From Hygrophila difformis (lineage: Eukaryota; Streptophyta; Magnoliopsida; Lamiales; Acanthaceae): 64,000 nucleotides of DNA. Shown in pieces: positions 23,683 to 34,781 of the stretch. The position numbers were made by a program, and so were the translations under genes. Under the pieces are notes generated by a model, which did no database searches, was not told the origin of the DNA, and saw only the letters and a program-made list of their open reading frames with translations. Position 1 is the first letter of the stretch, and each line of letters opens with the position of its first letter. The stretch is taken from the NCBI GenBank assembly GCA_030278955.1, contig JAOANR010000001.1, positions 19,943,468 through 20,007,467 of the forward strand. The letters are read 5' to 3'.

Positions 23683-24208
23683 TATCTTCCCACCCACTTG
23701 AACAGTAACCTAGCTACACTTTAGTTTAGTTTACTGTTTTGGAGGCACCACTGTGCTCTCCAAAATTAGTGTAGGTAGATGTAGTTTAATTTATTTTCAT
23801 GCCATGTAGAAATAGACTTTAGCTTAGCTTTAATTTATGCTTTGTAATAAATAAGTGTAGCTAGTGTTCATTTAATTTTCCAGTTTTATATTTTGTAGTT
23901 TGTGGGTTTCAAACACTTAATCAATGGGTGTATTTTGAACCATGTTTTGGTATTGTAGTTAGATTTTATTGCTTTCCTTATTTAATAAATGCATAATCAT
24001 TAGATATTATCCCTTGATAGGTTTATTAGCCTAGTTTATCTTTTTCATATTTTTGTTCCAGTGTGTTTTATCTTGCTTTTTAGTTTAGTAGTTGCTGTTA
24101 TTTTTCTTTTTATTTTGGTGGTTGTTTTATTTTATTTTTAGTTCTAGTATAATAAATCTAGAAAGGGATGTTATTAAAGTGTTTATGCATTTTTATTTAA
24201 AATTGCAT

Positions 24209-24315
24209 CCCCTATATTGTATTGCATAACATTGTAACCCCACGGGTTGCAATGTAATTTTCCCGTTGTGATCCCACGGATCACAACGCACACCCATGTA
24301 ATGCAATATAAGGGG
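24209..24315 (+). other. Predicted three-way-junction fold with CAC loops
   Basis: An outer stem pairs CCCCTATATTG (from 24209) with CAATATAAGGGG (ending 24315), with one bulge. Inside are two arms. CATTGTAACCC/GGGTTGCAATG (24230-24254) matches 10 of 11 around CAC, and CGTTGTGATCC/GGATCACAACG (24264-24288) is a perfect 11 bp around CAC. The 3' LTR copy is 37240-37346. Confidence 0.7.
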
Positions 24316-24341
24316 TTATGCTGCCAAAATTTTTATAAAAT

Positions 24342-24905
24342 TTTAAAACCCCTTGTCGCCATACACTTTGTCGCGGAACCACGTTCCGCGACAAAACCCA
24401 TGTTTAGCGACAAAGGACCAAATTCTTGCAATTTGTCTGCATGGCTTTTGTCGCGGAGCACCCTTGTCGCGGAACCACGTTCCGCGACAAAATCTTATTC
24501 CGAGACAGAAAATTATGCCTTGCCATTAATTTTGAGACCCCTTGGTCGCGATGCAACTCTTGTCGCGGAACCACGTTCCGCGACAAAATCCTTGATTAGC
24601 GACCAAGGACCCAAATACTTGTAATTTTATTCTGGGAGGACTCTGGCGCGGAACCTTTGTCGCGGAACCACGTACCGCGACAAAATCCTTGTTCCGCGAC
24701 CAGGAATTATGTCCTTACCCATTTTCAACCCTTTGTCGCTATACCTCCTTGTCGCTGAACCATGTTCCGCGACAAAACTTTTGCTTAAGCGACAAAGCAA
24801 ACCCTAATTTTCAAAATCCCATTTCTCTTATTTTCCACCCCTTTGTCGCGAAACCTTTGTCGCGGAACCATGTTCCGCGACACAAACTCTGCATCGCGAC
24901 AAAGT
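24342..24905. repeat. Palindrome cluster B-II (GTCGCGGAAC word), downstream of TATA
   Basis: At least six full copies, each TTGTCGCGGAAC + CAC, CAT or TAC + GTTCCGCGACAA or a close variant (about 24369, 24467, 24560, 24658, 24747, 24857), plus single half-sites. The LINE inserted just after this cluster. Confidence 0.95.
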
Positions 24906-25869
24906 GGCACCTTTTTGCCAAATTTTTATTCTTCATCTCACTCCATTTTTTTTTTTTTTGAGGAGATGTTTTTATTGCCACAAAACAATCAGTGTCCAAT
25001 GGACAATTACAATGCACAAATTTAAGGAGAGTAGCTTGAAGGCAAGCAAAAGCAACAGATTAAAGAAACAACAGTATAATCGTTTTGGATCAGCATCATA
25101 TAGACCCCATGGATTCCACCAACGAAGTGGTTGTCCAAAACGTTCCACTCAGCCACTCAGCCATCCTCACTTTTACACCCTTAACCAATGAGCCCTCCGA
25201 AATAAGCCATTTCCACAACAGGAGCATTGAACCTCAGCCTTGGACCTGCTATGAACTGAACAAAGATTTGAGAAACATTCATAACTTCTTGAGTGTCCTG
25301 CCAAAAACATGTGGCTCGAATCAAAGACAACATCCAAATTCGTTTGCACCAGAGCCAGACAAAGACCGATACACCTGTGCAGCATTATTGGAAGGATGAA
25401 TCCGTCCAAGGTCACTCAATCTTCAACCTCCATCCACTTTTTCTTCTTCGGCATTCTCTCAAATTATTCTTTCATGAATTAAGTCACCATGATATTCCAT
25501 CCACTAGTTACAATCATCACATCTCCCCTGCTTTATCGTTCAAGACCAATGCATTGAATTTAACGGTTAAAAACAATATGTGAGACACGGGACCAAAACA
25601 TAGGGAGACACGGCAACAAGGAACAGCTGGATAGGGACAGGAAGATTGGGAAAGTAAGGAGCTGTCTGGAATGACGTGCACCCTAAAAATCAATTCTTGT
25701 TGATGAGGACAGAATCATGGAGCCAGCAGGATCATAAGACACATACTAGAGCTGAGAACCTATGCTAACAACTATTCTACCCACTGCTACTAGTACACTC
25801 TAGAACTTGCAAAAGACTCAGCCCCTTTTCAAGCAAACAGTTTATCAGTACAACATGTTCTTATTGTTC

Positions 25870-25951
25870 CTCTTTTCCTCTTTTTTTTTTTTTTTTCTCT
25901 CTTTTTTTTTTTTCTTTTTCCTTTTTTTTTTTTTCTTTTTTTTTTTTTTTA
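25870..25951 (-). repeat. Internal poly(T)/pyrimidine tract in the LINE 3' region
   Basis: About 80 bp of T runs broken by C. On the LINE strand this is an A-rich tail-like tract 1.1 kb after the stop codon and 0.9 kb before the terminal poly(A). Confidence 0.8.
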
Positions 25952-27061
25952 AAACAAAATTCCTCCCAAACAGGGATTGTCCAGTCTACTCAGACCAAAA
26001 ACCAAAGCCTCGAGGCACCAATAATGACAACTTCCAACAACAGACGCCACTCTTATTCCCTCCCTTTTTTGAACTATATGGATAACTACCCACCCCTTTT
26101 ACAGAGCTGCTGTCTCCTTTACATATCCTCCGGCATTATTTGTCGCCACCGAAATAGATTTTTAGTATGCACGATATCAGACATTCCATACTTTCCCAAA
26201 GGACATGGCAATAACAGGGCCAGGCATGGGTTCGGTTACAGGAACTTGTTAGACACAGAAAGGGTAAGCTGGTCGGACTCAAGGGTATAGTTGCCTGGGG
26301 TGTATAGAGCAAGGTTGGGATTAGTGAGATGCCAGGACTACTTTATCATGACTTTCTTCTTTACAATGCATCGGAAATAAACTTATGCAAGCTCAACATG
26401 AATAATTGTAACAAGGTCAAGAATACCAATAATGACCGCCACTATAACACATATTCACATATATAAAATGGCTCATGAATGTAGATCTCACCGAGTTGGC
26501 TTGACTGAGGCATACAGTAATACGATTTCCAATCTTTCATCCTTCCAGCGTCGCTTGACAATATCTTACTCCACTACTTTATGTGACCACAGAGCTACAT
26601 TTCTCTTTTGCATTCCCGGTTAAGAATATTTGCAAATCAATACCCACAGATCAGACGATAGGCCAGCAGCAATAATTTCCAATGAAGCCAACAGCAATAA
26701 TTTCCCATGAACAACAGCATCAATCCCTTGGAAGTGACAGCATCCACTACATCCTTTAATTTTCCTGGTAGCATCCTTCTCAGCCGAACCATTAGCAACA
26801 GAAATTAACAAGACACTTCATTCACCCAGGAACACCATCATTCTTCATCGCAATTCGCCAGTAACAGCTACAACCTGAAAAAACAAAACAACAATATTTT
26901 GTACACATACATTAATACATTCACCATCATGTGATCCTTCAGTATAGTTCCTCCTAGCGTAGTTTGGCAGTGTGTTTCCTCTCAGCAACCTCCACTCGAG
27001 TCGCCCTCAGCATATGCAGCCATTAAACCAGCAGATGTCAACCCGTGCCAAGCATCGCATC

Positions 27062-29212
27062 TCAATACCACTGTTCAATCTTCCCATTTCCCGCAGCACC
27101 AGCTTTAGCCCGACGATCTGCTTCCTCATTCCTTTCCCGGAGTATATGATTCACACGGACTTCTCCAGCACATGCTAGCAGTGTCGCTACGGGCCCGATC
27201 AAATTCTGAAAACGCCATGGGAGACTTCCTGGATCTGAAATCCATCGCACCACATTTATAGAGTCAATTTCAAACATTATTCTTGGTAACGGGAATCCTT
27301 GATCTCGAATTAGCGCCTCGCACATCCTACTTATCGCGCATATCTCAGCCTCAGTAGAGTCTGTGACGCCAATGTAATCTGATAGTCCGAAAATAATAGC
27401 CCCTTCATCATTCCGAACAACCCCCCCAATTCCTGCCGGACCCGGATTGCCAATTGAGGATCCGTCTGTGTTAATTTTCCACCATCCCTTTTCCGGTCGT
27501 TCCCATGTCAAACCATCACGGGGAGCCTTCGAAATCAGTCTCTTATGCTGCACCATACAAGATGGAAAATTTTCATCCCCCATCCCCCATTGTGTGTAAC
27601 TCCCATCAGTCGCCACCTTCCACCACAGGGTTACCCTCCATCGGATCTCCTCTACAGCCTGGTCCATATCAAACGATTTCCCTTGAAACACAATGAGATT
27701 TCTATGTTTCCAAATAGTCCATAAGATCGCTAGCCCCATAAAACGCCAGCCTTCCTTACATCCCTTCAAGGGCGACTTTTCAAGCCATTCCCCCAACAAG
27801 TTCTCAATCCTTCCTGGAACCGTCCACATTACACCAAACCATTTCACACCTTGGTACCATATCCCAGTGGCAGCATTACATTTACAGAATAGATGATCTA
27901 GAGTCTCCATTTCATTCCCACAGAATGGACAATTCGTACCTGATGAATGTAAGCATCCTCTTCTAAACAGTAACTCCCGTGTGGGTAGAGCATTTTGTGC
28001 TATCTTCCATACCAAGACTTTCACCTTCATTGGGACCTTTATCCGCCAAAAATCATTCCACCTCCACCGCTGCTCAACACTCCCAACCACACCCTGTCTC
28101 CTCCAGCAAGATCTAGATGAATATAATCCATTACTTTCCTTGGGCCATATCACACGGTCATCCACAAATCGGTTCAACTTTGTCCTGTTTAATAGTTGCA
28201 ACAACTCTTCCCACTGAGCTTTTTCCCAATCAAATAGTTCCCTTCTTAGCGAGATTTTCCATTCCCATTGTGTGCCGATCCAATGCCCATATTCCTCCAC
28301 CTTACCATTTTTATTAGTAGACAAAGCAAACAACCTTGGAAAAATGTCTCTCAATGTACAGTTTCTTTCAGTCCAAACGTCTGACCAGAAGAGTATCCCT
28401 GCCCCATTCCCTGGTATAACTCGGAAAGTGCACCCAACATTCATCGAGCACACATCCTCCCATGAGCTGCATATCTTGCCCCATACTGATCGGCCAATCT
28501 TTAGTCCGGGCACCAATGGATTTTCTCCTAAATAGTATTTATCTTTTATAACATCCTTCCACAAAGCCTTTTCTTTCCCAAATCTCCACCTCCATTTAAG
28601 GAGTAAGGCAGAATTAAAATCCAGCGTATTTCTAATGTGTAGGCCTCCATCATCTCTATGCATGCACACCCTCTCCCAGCATATTGTATGTAGTTTCCTA
28701 GACCCATCCCACTCATTCCAAAAGAAATTCCGCTTTATTTTCTCCAAGCGATCTGCCACCTCCTTTGGTACCTTAAACAATGATAAATAATAAGTGGGTA
28801 GACTGTTCAATACTGATTTGATTAAGCAGATCCTTCCTGCCTGAGAGAGGATTTTTCCTTGCCATCCTGCTAATCGCCTTTCCACTTTCTCCAATACCGG
28901 CCTCCATATGTCAGTCCCGTTGATTCTGCCCCCTATTGGAATTCCGAGGTATTTTAATGGCCATGAGCCCATCCCACACCCCATGATGTCAGCCGCTGCC
29001 TTGACCTCCTCCAGAGAACAGTTGATGCCATTTAAGCTGCTTTTGCCAAAATTTATCCTAAGTCCAGTAGTAAATGTCAGAATCCGCAGCAATCTTTTTA
29101 TTAACACTACTTGTTGGATTGATCCTTCACAAAACAAGATGGTATCGTCAGCATACTGGAGGTGTGAGATAATTGGTCCCCGAGCACTCGAAGGCAGCCC
29201 CTTATACAGCCC
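27062..29212 (-). pseudogene. LINE ORF2 remnant: RT C-terminal half, zinc-binding region, RNase H
   Basis: About 716 codons stay open to the stop at 27062. The RT catalytic YADD is near residue 24, so endonuclease and the RT fingers are missing through 5' truncation. RT continues with GLRINFGKS and LKYLGIPIGG. A zf-RVT region with FWRIKVPMKVK and CPFCGNEMETLDHLF lies near residues 400-440. A plant-type RNase H (RVT_3) spans about 575-710 with TDGSSIGNPGPAGIGG, E in STEAEICA and D in FEIDSINVV. ORF2 of such LINEs nicks the target and primes reverse transcription. The first codons of the open frame come from the target duplication. It cannot work alone. Confidence 0.9.
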
Positions 29213-29229
29213 CTTCATCTCACTCCATT

Positions 29230-31897
29230 AATTAATTGAACCTTTATATTAATATTTTGAGGTTGAAATCCAATGATCTCAACCCATGATTAATTTGATA
29301 TAAAGAACTTTGTTCAATTTCCCATTAAAAGATTCTTCTACGAAAATGATTAAACTCTAATGATCTAAGTATATAATCCGGACTGTAATTAATTAATTAA
29401 TTATGGAATGAGTGATTATTTAGACATAAAGAGTAATTATGGATTCTTTTCCATACCTTGCATGAGAAACCAATGTCTCTCATGCAAGATGACCCAAAAA
29501 TATTTTCTTTTATTTATTTTGTCTTTTCCGTGTTGTGTGAAACAGCTAGTAAGAGATATAACAGACTAATGTTGGTGGGTATTCCCACCCGGATAACTAG
29601 CTCGTGGTCTGTATATTAATTATTAGATTGTTATTTTGCATGGTCTGGATAGCGGTCGGTCGAAGCCTTGGCGGTTCGTCCATCCGGGATTATAATAGCT
29701 GCTCAGCTAACCCCTATCCGGATACAGTTTCTTTTTCTTTATCTTAATTTCAAACCCGAATCTCAAACTGTGCCAACACTAGACGACATAGGTCAATGTT
29801 GTCTAGTAATTAAGACAGCGAAAGAACATGTAGGTTTTTCTCTGATTCACAGACAGTAAGGGTCTGAATGATAGCGACCACTGTCATTCAAGATTATTCT
29901 GCTGTCTAAAATCTTTCCATCTGGAATAATTGGGAACTGGATAGCAGATGTTTGCAGTCCAGATCACCCCAGTTATTTCTGGCACTCTCTTTAGCCAAAA
30001 TTCCTCTCATCCCCGGCTATTTCATCTCTGTGTGTCAACTTCTGTCTAAACCCACCTTATATTTTGGGTTATTTAATTTTACACTTCCTTATAAAATTAT
30101 GCATGATATTATTATGTAGATATTGTGGTCAATATTATTTTGGGATCCTTCCCTTGGACATAGAAGTCTTGATTTTAATCAGATGTTTCATAATAAATTT
30201 CCAACAAAAAATTCCTTTATAAATCTGGATCTGAGTAAGGGATAAATTCAACAGTTATGACTAATTCATATCCGACTGGGGGTTGATTTTGGGAAATTAG
30301 AAGCAGAGTCAGCGATTAGGTCTCACCTAGACTGAAAGGATCTGTGTTTTAATTGAGAGTCTAGTACCTGATAGGGAATGATTTTCAGATTGATTATTTT
30401 CCAAAATTGCTGTTTGTTGGAAATCTTGTATTAAATATTGCACTGGGTCAGATTCCACTTGGATTCCGACAAGGTGTGACAGATAATACTAGAGGAACAA
30501 CATTTAGGCCTTGGTTACTTTCTAAGGTAGGGTTGAGTATTCTTTCAACTGCTATCTTCTTCTGCCAAAGCCTATTTTTGAGTCCTGAGTGAGTGCATCC
30601 GGAACGAACTAATGTTATTAGTTCGTTTCATTAGTTTGTATCTCATAATCACCCGAAGGGAAGTGAACACTGTAAGCGGTTCACCGAGAATAGGGAATTC
30701 TTGATCCACACCCGGTCATCCTGACTGGGGGCTTTCTTTTACTACCAGGGTCAAACTTTCAAAAACCTCCGAGTGATAGGATTTTAAATGCTTTCTTTAC
30801 CGCTTTCTTTTAAATGCTTTCGTTAGAGGTCACTCGGTTGTATTGAGAGTTGTGTAACTGCTACTAGGACTGAGAGTTAAGGGATAGTTCAGGGCTTGAT
30901 TAGAATCTTTGGACGTGACATGGGGGAATGATAGCAGTACTTGACACTTCAACTAATGATTTGTCAGGTGTTGCTTATCCACCACAGATAACTGACATAC
31001 CTCTGCGCAGGGGCAGTTATCTATCTGTGGTATCTTAGATTTTGTTGTCTTAAGGCATGTAAATCCTTACTGTAAGTACCTGTCTGTTAAAGGGAACATA
31101 GTATAGGAAGCATGAGAGTTAGCTAACTGAAAGGATTATCCCAAACTAAGATCTGCGTATTAAAATGGAAGTTTAATTGTGTTTCATCTGAATCTTGTCC
31201 AATCTTTATTCTTTTCTTCCTGTCCCTTCTGTCATACTTTAAATCGGCTTTCTTAGGATAATTTTAACCGCTTTCCTAGAATAATTTTATTGCTTTCTTA
31301 GATTAAATTTAATTCGCTTTCTAGAATAATTTTATCTGCTTTATTTTAGTTGCTTTCATAGCTTAGTTTAAATTATGTCAAGTAGTTGGTAATTCAATCA
31401 CAAACTCGAATTGAGTAACCGAGTGGAAAATCTTAGTAAACGGCGTGGGCCCTGCTTCCATCGCACATCCTCCAGTGAACGATCCGGTACTTACTATAAA
31501 TTACTGCAATTTTTGACTCCGTGCGCTTTCGGGGGCACAGTTTCTTAACACGAGTAAATAAAAACATGATTTTTCGGAAAATACTCATGTAGTGGGAGGG
31601 AATCTCATGACATGAAATCATGAGAAGTATCATGGCACATATGCCGGGGACCCTCAGTGTGACAGGCTGAAGGTCAATTTATCCCGGTTGTATCATGAGA
31701 ATTGTCAGAAGTTTCATGACAGAGAGGATCACAGCGCCATTTGAAATTAAAGCCCCTCGCATGAGTAATAAAAAGTAACAATCTTGATATACCCCTAAAC
31801 CCATTCCATAAATCATAACTCTTTCATTTAATAAATTCAATCCTGATATATTTTTATTAAAAAATACTCGTGTTAATACAATTTGTCAAAAGTTTCA
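29230..31897 (+). repeat. Element B 5' LTR, U5 part after the LINE
   Basis: Non-coding but conserved with C (inverted), D and E. A primer-site-like TGGCACATATGCCGGGGA occurs inside it at 31633-31650. No credible gene; short frames here are mirrored with stops in sister copies. Confidence 0.85.
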
Positions 31898-31915
31898 TGG
31901 CGCCGTTGCCGGGGA
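31898..31915 (+). other. Element B primer binding site (tRNA-Asp)
   Basis: TGGCGCCGTTGCCGGGGA directly follows the LTR end at 31897. It is identical to those in C and E. Confidence 0.85.
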
Positions 31916-32010
31916 GGATGCAGCGTCGTTTATTAAGAGAATTACACTCCTGATTACTCATAGTTAGTTTAGTGTTAGTTTTGTGTATATATTTCAGAAC
32001 AGAGAAGTAC

Positions 32011-32071
32011 CCTCAAATCAATTAAACATTTAGAGTACTAAGACTCTAAATGTGAGGATGTTGATTTGAGG
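32011..32071 (+). repeat. Element B hairpin module 1
   Basis: The outer perfect 11-bp stem is CCTCAAATCAA/TTGATTTGAGG (32011-32021, 32061-32071). The inner perfect 11-bp stem is ACATTTAGAGT/ACTCTAAATGT (32026-32036, 32043-32053). The 3' side reads AAATGTGAGGATGTTGAT. Confidence 0.9.
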
Positions 32072-32106
32072 AGAAAACCTAACCAATAGGGTATTTTTGC
32101 TTGCAG

Positions 32107-32129
32107 GAATCATGGAGCCACCGAAATTG
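32107..32129 (+). other. Element B mini-exon-like segment 1 (23 nt)
   Basis: It follows TTTTTGCTTGCAG and precedes GTGTAAGG. It starts GAATC then ATG at 32112 with six open codons (MEPPKL). Length and residues equal those in C (14050-14072), with silent third-base changes (CCG/CCA, TTG/CTG). Confidence 0.45.
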
Positions 32130-32720
32130 GTGTAAGGAGTTGAATGTGGAAGTGTAGCATTGGGGCTACACTACTTTGATCTGTCGTTTAATTTTACACC
32201 TCTCCAATTGTAAAATCGAGGTTTATTAAACGAAAAATCAAAGAAAAATGGAGAAGTGTAGCAGTGGAGCTACACTAATTGGCAATTGTAAATTGCACAA
32301 CACGTGAGACTCACGTGTTTGTCATCTCCACCACATCCGAACCACGAAGCTCAACCGCTGCTCCATCGCTCATCCACCTCAACACCACCACTGCGCTGAG
32401 GAAACCCTCATCACTGGTGAAACAACAAATGGAGCAGCAGATCTTCGGACTACCAATTGCTCACCACCATCGGACAAGCCACGGCCATCATCTCACTTTC
32501 CGTCGCCCCTGTCCCGACTGAGCATCTAAAGAGGTTCCCGGGTGGATTAGTTCTGTAATTGACCGAAGATTATATCCGGAATTCAAAGAAATTTAAAATC
32601 CGGAATAATTTTCGCAAGGACGGAATTAATCCAACCTAAATTTCTGCAAGTCAAAATTATATGTATACATATATTTATATTTATATCTCTTGTGAATATT
32701 ATCAAATAATTCGGGTATGA

Positions 32721-32772
32721 ATCAATTAAATCACATTTAGAGTACTAAGACTCTAAATGTGAGGATGTTGAT
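32721..32772 (+). repeat. Element B hairpin module 2
   Basis: A perfect 13-bp stem TCACATTTAGAGT/ACTCTAAATGTGA (32731-32743, 32750-32762) with outer ATCAA/TTGAT. It is followed by GGATGTTGAT and then a splice-acceptor-like TTTGCTTTGCAG at 32805-32816. Confidence 0.85.
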
Positions 32773-32816
32773 ATTTTTGAGAAAACCCGATAACTTCTTC
32801 TGTGTTTGCTTTGCAG

Positions 32817-32860
32817 GAATTTGTGGAACTACCAAAAAGAAAATTAAAGCTGCAAAACAG
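32817..32860 (+). other. Element B mini-exon-like segment 2 (44 nt)
   Basis: Open in the frame starting GAA TTT GTG, ending AG before GTTCCCGG. That leaves phase 2, the same phase expected at the large exon of E. It has the same length as in C, with one silent difference. Confidence 0.4.
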
Positions 32861-32866
32861 GTTCCC

Positions 32867-32962
32867 GGTTGGATCGATTCTGTGATTAATCGAAAGTATT
32901 CTTGGAATTTAAAGCAATTTAAAATCCGGAATAACTTTTATAATAACAGAATTAATCCGACC
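32867..32962 (+). other. Conserved stem after mini-exon 2 of B
   Basis: The left arm is GGTTGGATCGATTCTGT (32867-32883) and the right arm ACAGAATTAATCCGACC (32946-32962). They match at 14 of 17 positions. Related stems occur at 32538-32627 (B), 13405-13500 and 13728-13825 (C) and 57902-57999 (E). Confidence 0.65.
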
Positions 32963-33249
32963 TAATTTATGCAAGTAAATATGGTAGAGTAAATTTTATA
33001 AAATCCAAAAATGTGATTGAACAATTTTGATGAAAATCAGAATTTTTCTAAGTATTGGGCATCGAACAATCGCCTTGTTCGATGAACCAAACGATCACAC
33101 ATAGCTAAAATCGTCGAACACTTAATTGGTTTGACGAAATAGGCTATCGGAATTATTTTCCTAGCTTTTGCGTAAATATTTTCTCCCTCCCTCCCTCCTC
33201 TCCTATTTTATTTCAATTCTGATATTTTGTTTAAGTAAGAATTGATTTA

Positions 33250-33280
33250 CTCACATTTCGAGCAAGGCTCAAAATGTGAG
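33250..33280 (+). repeat. Element B hairpin module 3
   Basis: CTCACATTTCGAGC pairs with GCTCAAAATGTGAG around AAG, with one mismatch, followed by GATGTTGAT. In E the matching module precedes the large exon; here non-coding sequence follows. Confidence 0.8.
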
Positions 33281-33987
33281 GATGTTGATTCTTTACTTTA
33301 AAAAAAAAAAAAGAAAAGTGTGTTATTTTTATTTTTATTTTTATTTTGCTTATGTTTTTATATGTTTAAACCCAGCATAAAGCATGTATAAATATGTCAG
33401 TAATTCACATATTTGATTTTGGTTTATGATTAAATTTTAAACTTTTAAATTGGGATAATATAATTGAAGACATGCATGATATGGATTTTTGAGGTTTTGA
33501 GCTATAAAAATTTAATGATATCATCATCTTGTTGGGTAATGAATTTCCATGTTGAGAATTTAATTGAATGGATTGTAAGAACTTTTCAAAGATTATATTT
33601 AAGAATATTGTATGACATGAATGAACCATTCCATGTGAAATTTGAGCCTTGAGTCATTTTTACTCATTCTTTTCTTTGATGTGTGAAAATCATTTTAGTT
33701 GAAGGACACTAGAACTTGCGATTGGGACCGATTTAAGACCATGCCATATTCCAAAAATCGAGCATATGATCGAGGCACCTAGAAAAACCAAAATTTTTGG
33801 CCTTCGTTTGAAATCCAACCCAAAAATATTTTCCCTTTAGGATTAACCAACCTGAGCCTTTAAGCCTAATTTTTCTTTGAAGCCCTCTATATTATTCCTA
33901 GCCTTCTAAAAAGACCAAAAAATTTAAACCCAAGTGTGTAAGAATGAATTTTATCAAGACATTAAATTTATGATCATCAAGTCATCA

Positions 33988-34113
33988 AATCGGTATTCAA
34001 TAAACCGATTCAAAAAAAAAAAAAAAAAAAAAGAAGAAGAAGAAGAAGAAAATTGTTGAGTTCCATTCAACACAAAAAAAAAAGGGGAAGAAAAATGTTG
34101 AATTTAATTCAAC
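33988..34113 (+). other. Hairpins flanking an A/GAA-rich tract near the 3' end of B
   Basis: AATCGGT/ACCGATT (33988-34010) is followed by an A run and (GAA)n, then two GTTGA...TTCAAC hairpins (34055-34072, 34097-34113). The same order, inverted, occurs in C (12322-12382) and E (50406-50467). Confidence 0.7.
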
Positions 34114-34767
34114 ACAAAATAAATTGCAAATGACAAAGCAAATTAGACATAGTCTAATGTCATGCAATAGAAAAAGCAAAAGAAAGAAAATATTGATGAT
34201 CATAAATTTTAAATAAATATGCCAAGTTATGATAGAATAAATTCTTGCCACTTCTTAGCCCAATAGTTTCCCTTTCCTACCAAATGTTACAACCGTATGC
34301 CCCATTTTAACCCTTAAATAAGACCTCGTGATCCCGATTTGAAGAAATGAGCCGGTGGCGAGTTGGTCCAATTGCAAGCTTATGGGATAATTTAATTAAA
34401 TTTGATTATGAGTGCTCATTGATAAAACCCTTTTTGAGAGTGAGTGAAATTTCCGTTTCTACTATATGTGAGGCTCTGCTTTTAATTATGTTCATGTCAT
34501 ACTTTAATTCTAGAATTAAATCAATGAATTTTTCTAAACATGATGCTCATGAAAAATTATCAATTATGACTGATTTGTAGGCCTGATTAAGTGAGAAGTA
34601 TCATTTTATTAAACACTGCAATCAAGAGAATTTAATACTTGTAGTTTTCGATTGTCTTATCCCAATCTAAAAAGAATGAAATTTTTGAAGCCACGAAAAT
34701 AGATTGAATATGCAGCGTCTATGCTCTTAGGAGCACTGACTCTGACTGCTCGGGGACGATCAGTATT

Positions 34768-34781
34768 AAATGTGAGGATGT
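34768..34781 (+). other. Element B polypurine tract / terminal module
   Basis: AAATGTGAGGATGT abuts the 3' LTR TGATAATGG. It is the likely plus-strand primer, and it is the same word as in modules 1-3. Confidence 0.6.

Larger units (their letters stand above)
24948..29212 (-). mobile_element. 5'-truncated plant LINE (L1-type) with RNase H
   Basis: Flanked by a 17-bp duplication, CTTCATCTCACTCCATT (24931-24947 and 29213-29229); the uninterrupted site is seen in the 3' LTR at 37962-37978. The poly(A) is read as a T run at 24946-24959. Only the 3' half of ORF2 remains. A second, internal T-rich tract of about 80 bp lies at 25870-25951, so the 2.1 kb after the stop codon has two poly(A)-like tracts. 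Confidence 0.9.
21751..31897 (+). repeat. Element B 5' LTR, split by a LINE
   Basis: It starts TGATAATGG and ends AGTTTCA. A hairpin lies at 21753-21776 (ATAATGG/CCATTAT) and a perfect 16-bp palindrome TCTTATTTAAATAAGA at 21824-21839. These are followed by a C-rich then purine-rich tract (22385-23235), palindrome cluster I, TATA, a branched fold, cluster II, the LINE and about 2.67 kb of conserved U5. Confidence 0.9.
31916..34767 (+). other. Element B non-coding interior
   Basis: 2.85 kb without gag, pol or a long frame. In order it holds module 1 (32011-32071), mini-exon-like segment 1 (32107-32129), a stem (about 32535-32627), module 2 (32721-32772), mini-exon-like segment 2 (32817-32860), a stem (32867-32962) and module 3 (33250-33280). 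Hairpins then flank an A/GAA-rich tract (33988-34113). The 3' part matches the 3' untranslated region of E (about 49737-51060 inverted). Confidence 0.8.

Noticed and set aside
24342..24905. CRISPR-like array of repeated palindromes
   Set aside because: Spacing is irregular, units are self-complementary and variable, no cas genes exist, and the context is a plant LTR.
29668..30592. Short frames in the U5 region of B (and antisense matches in C and E)
   Set aside because: Their similarity between elements follows from LTR homology on both strands; no domain and no preferred frame.
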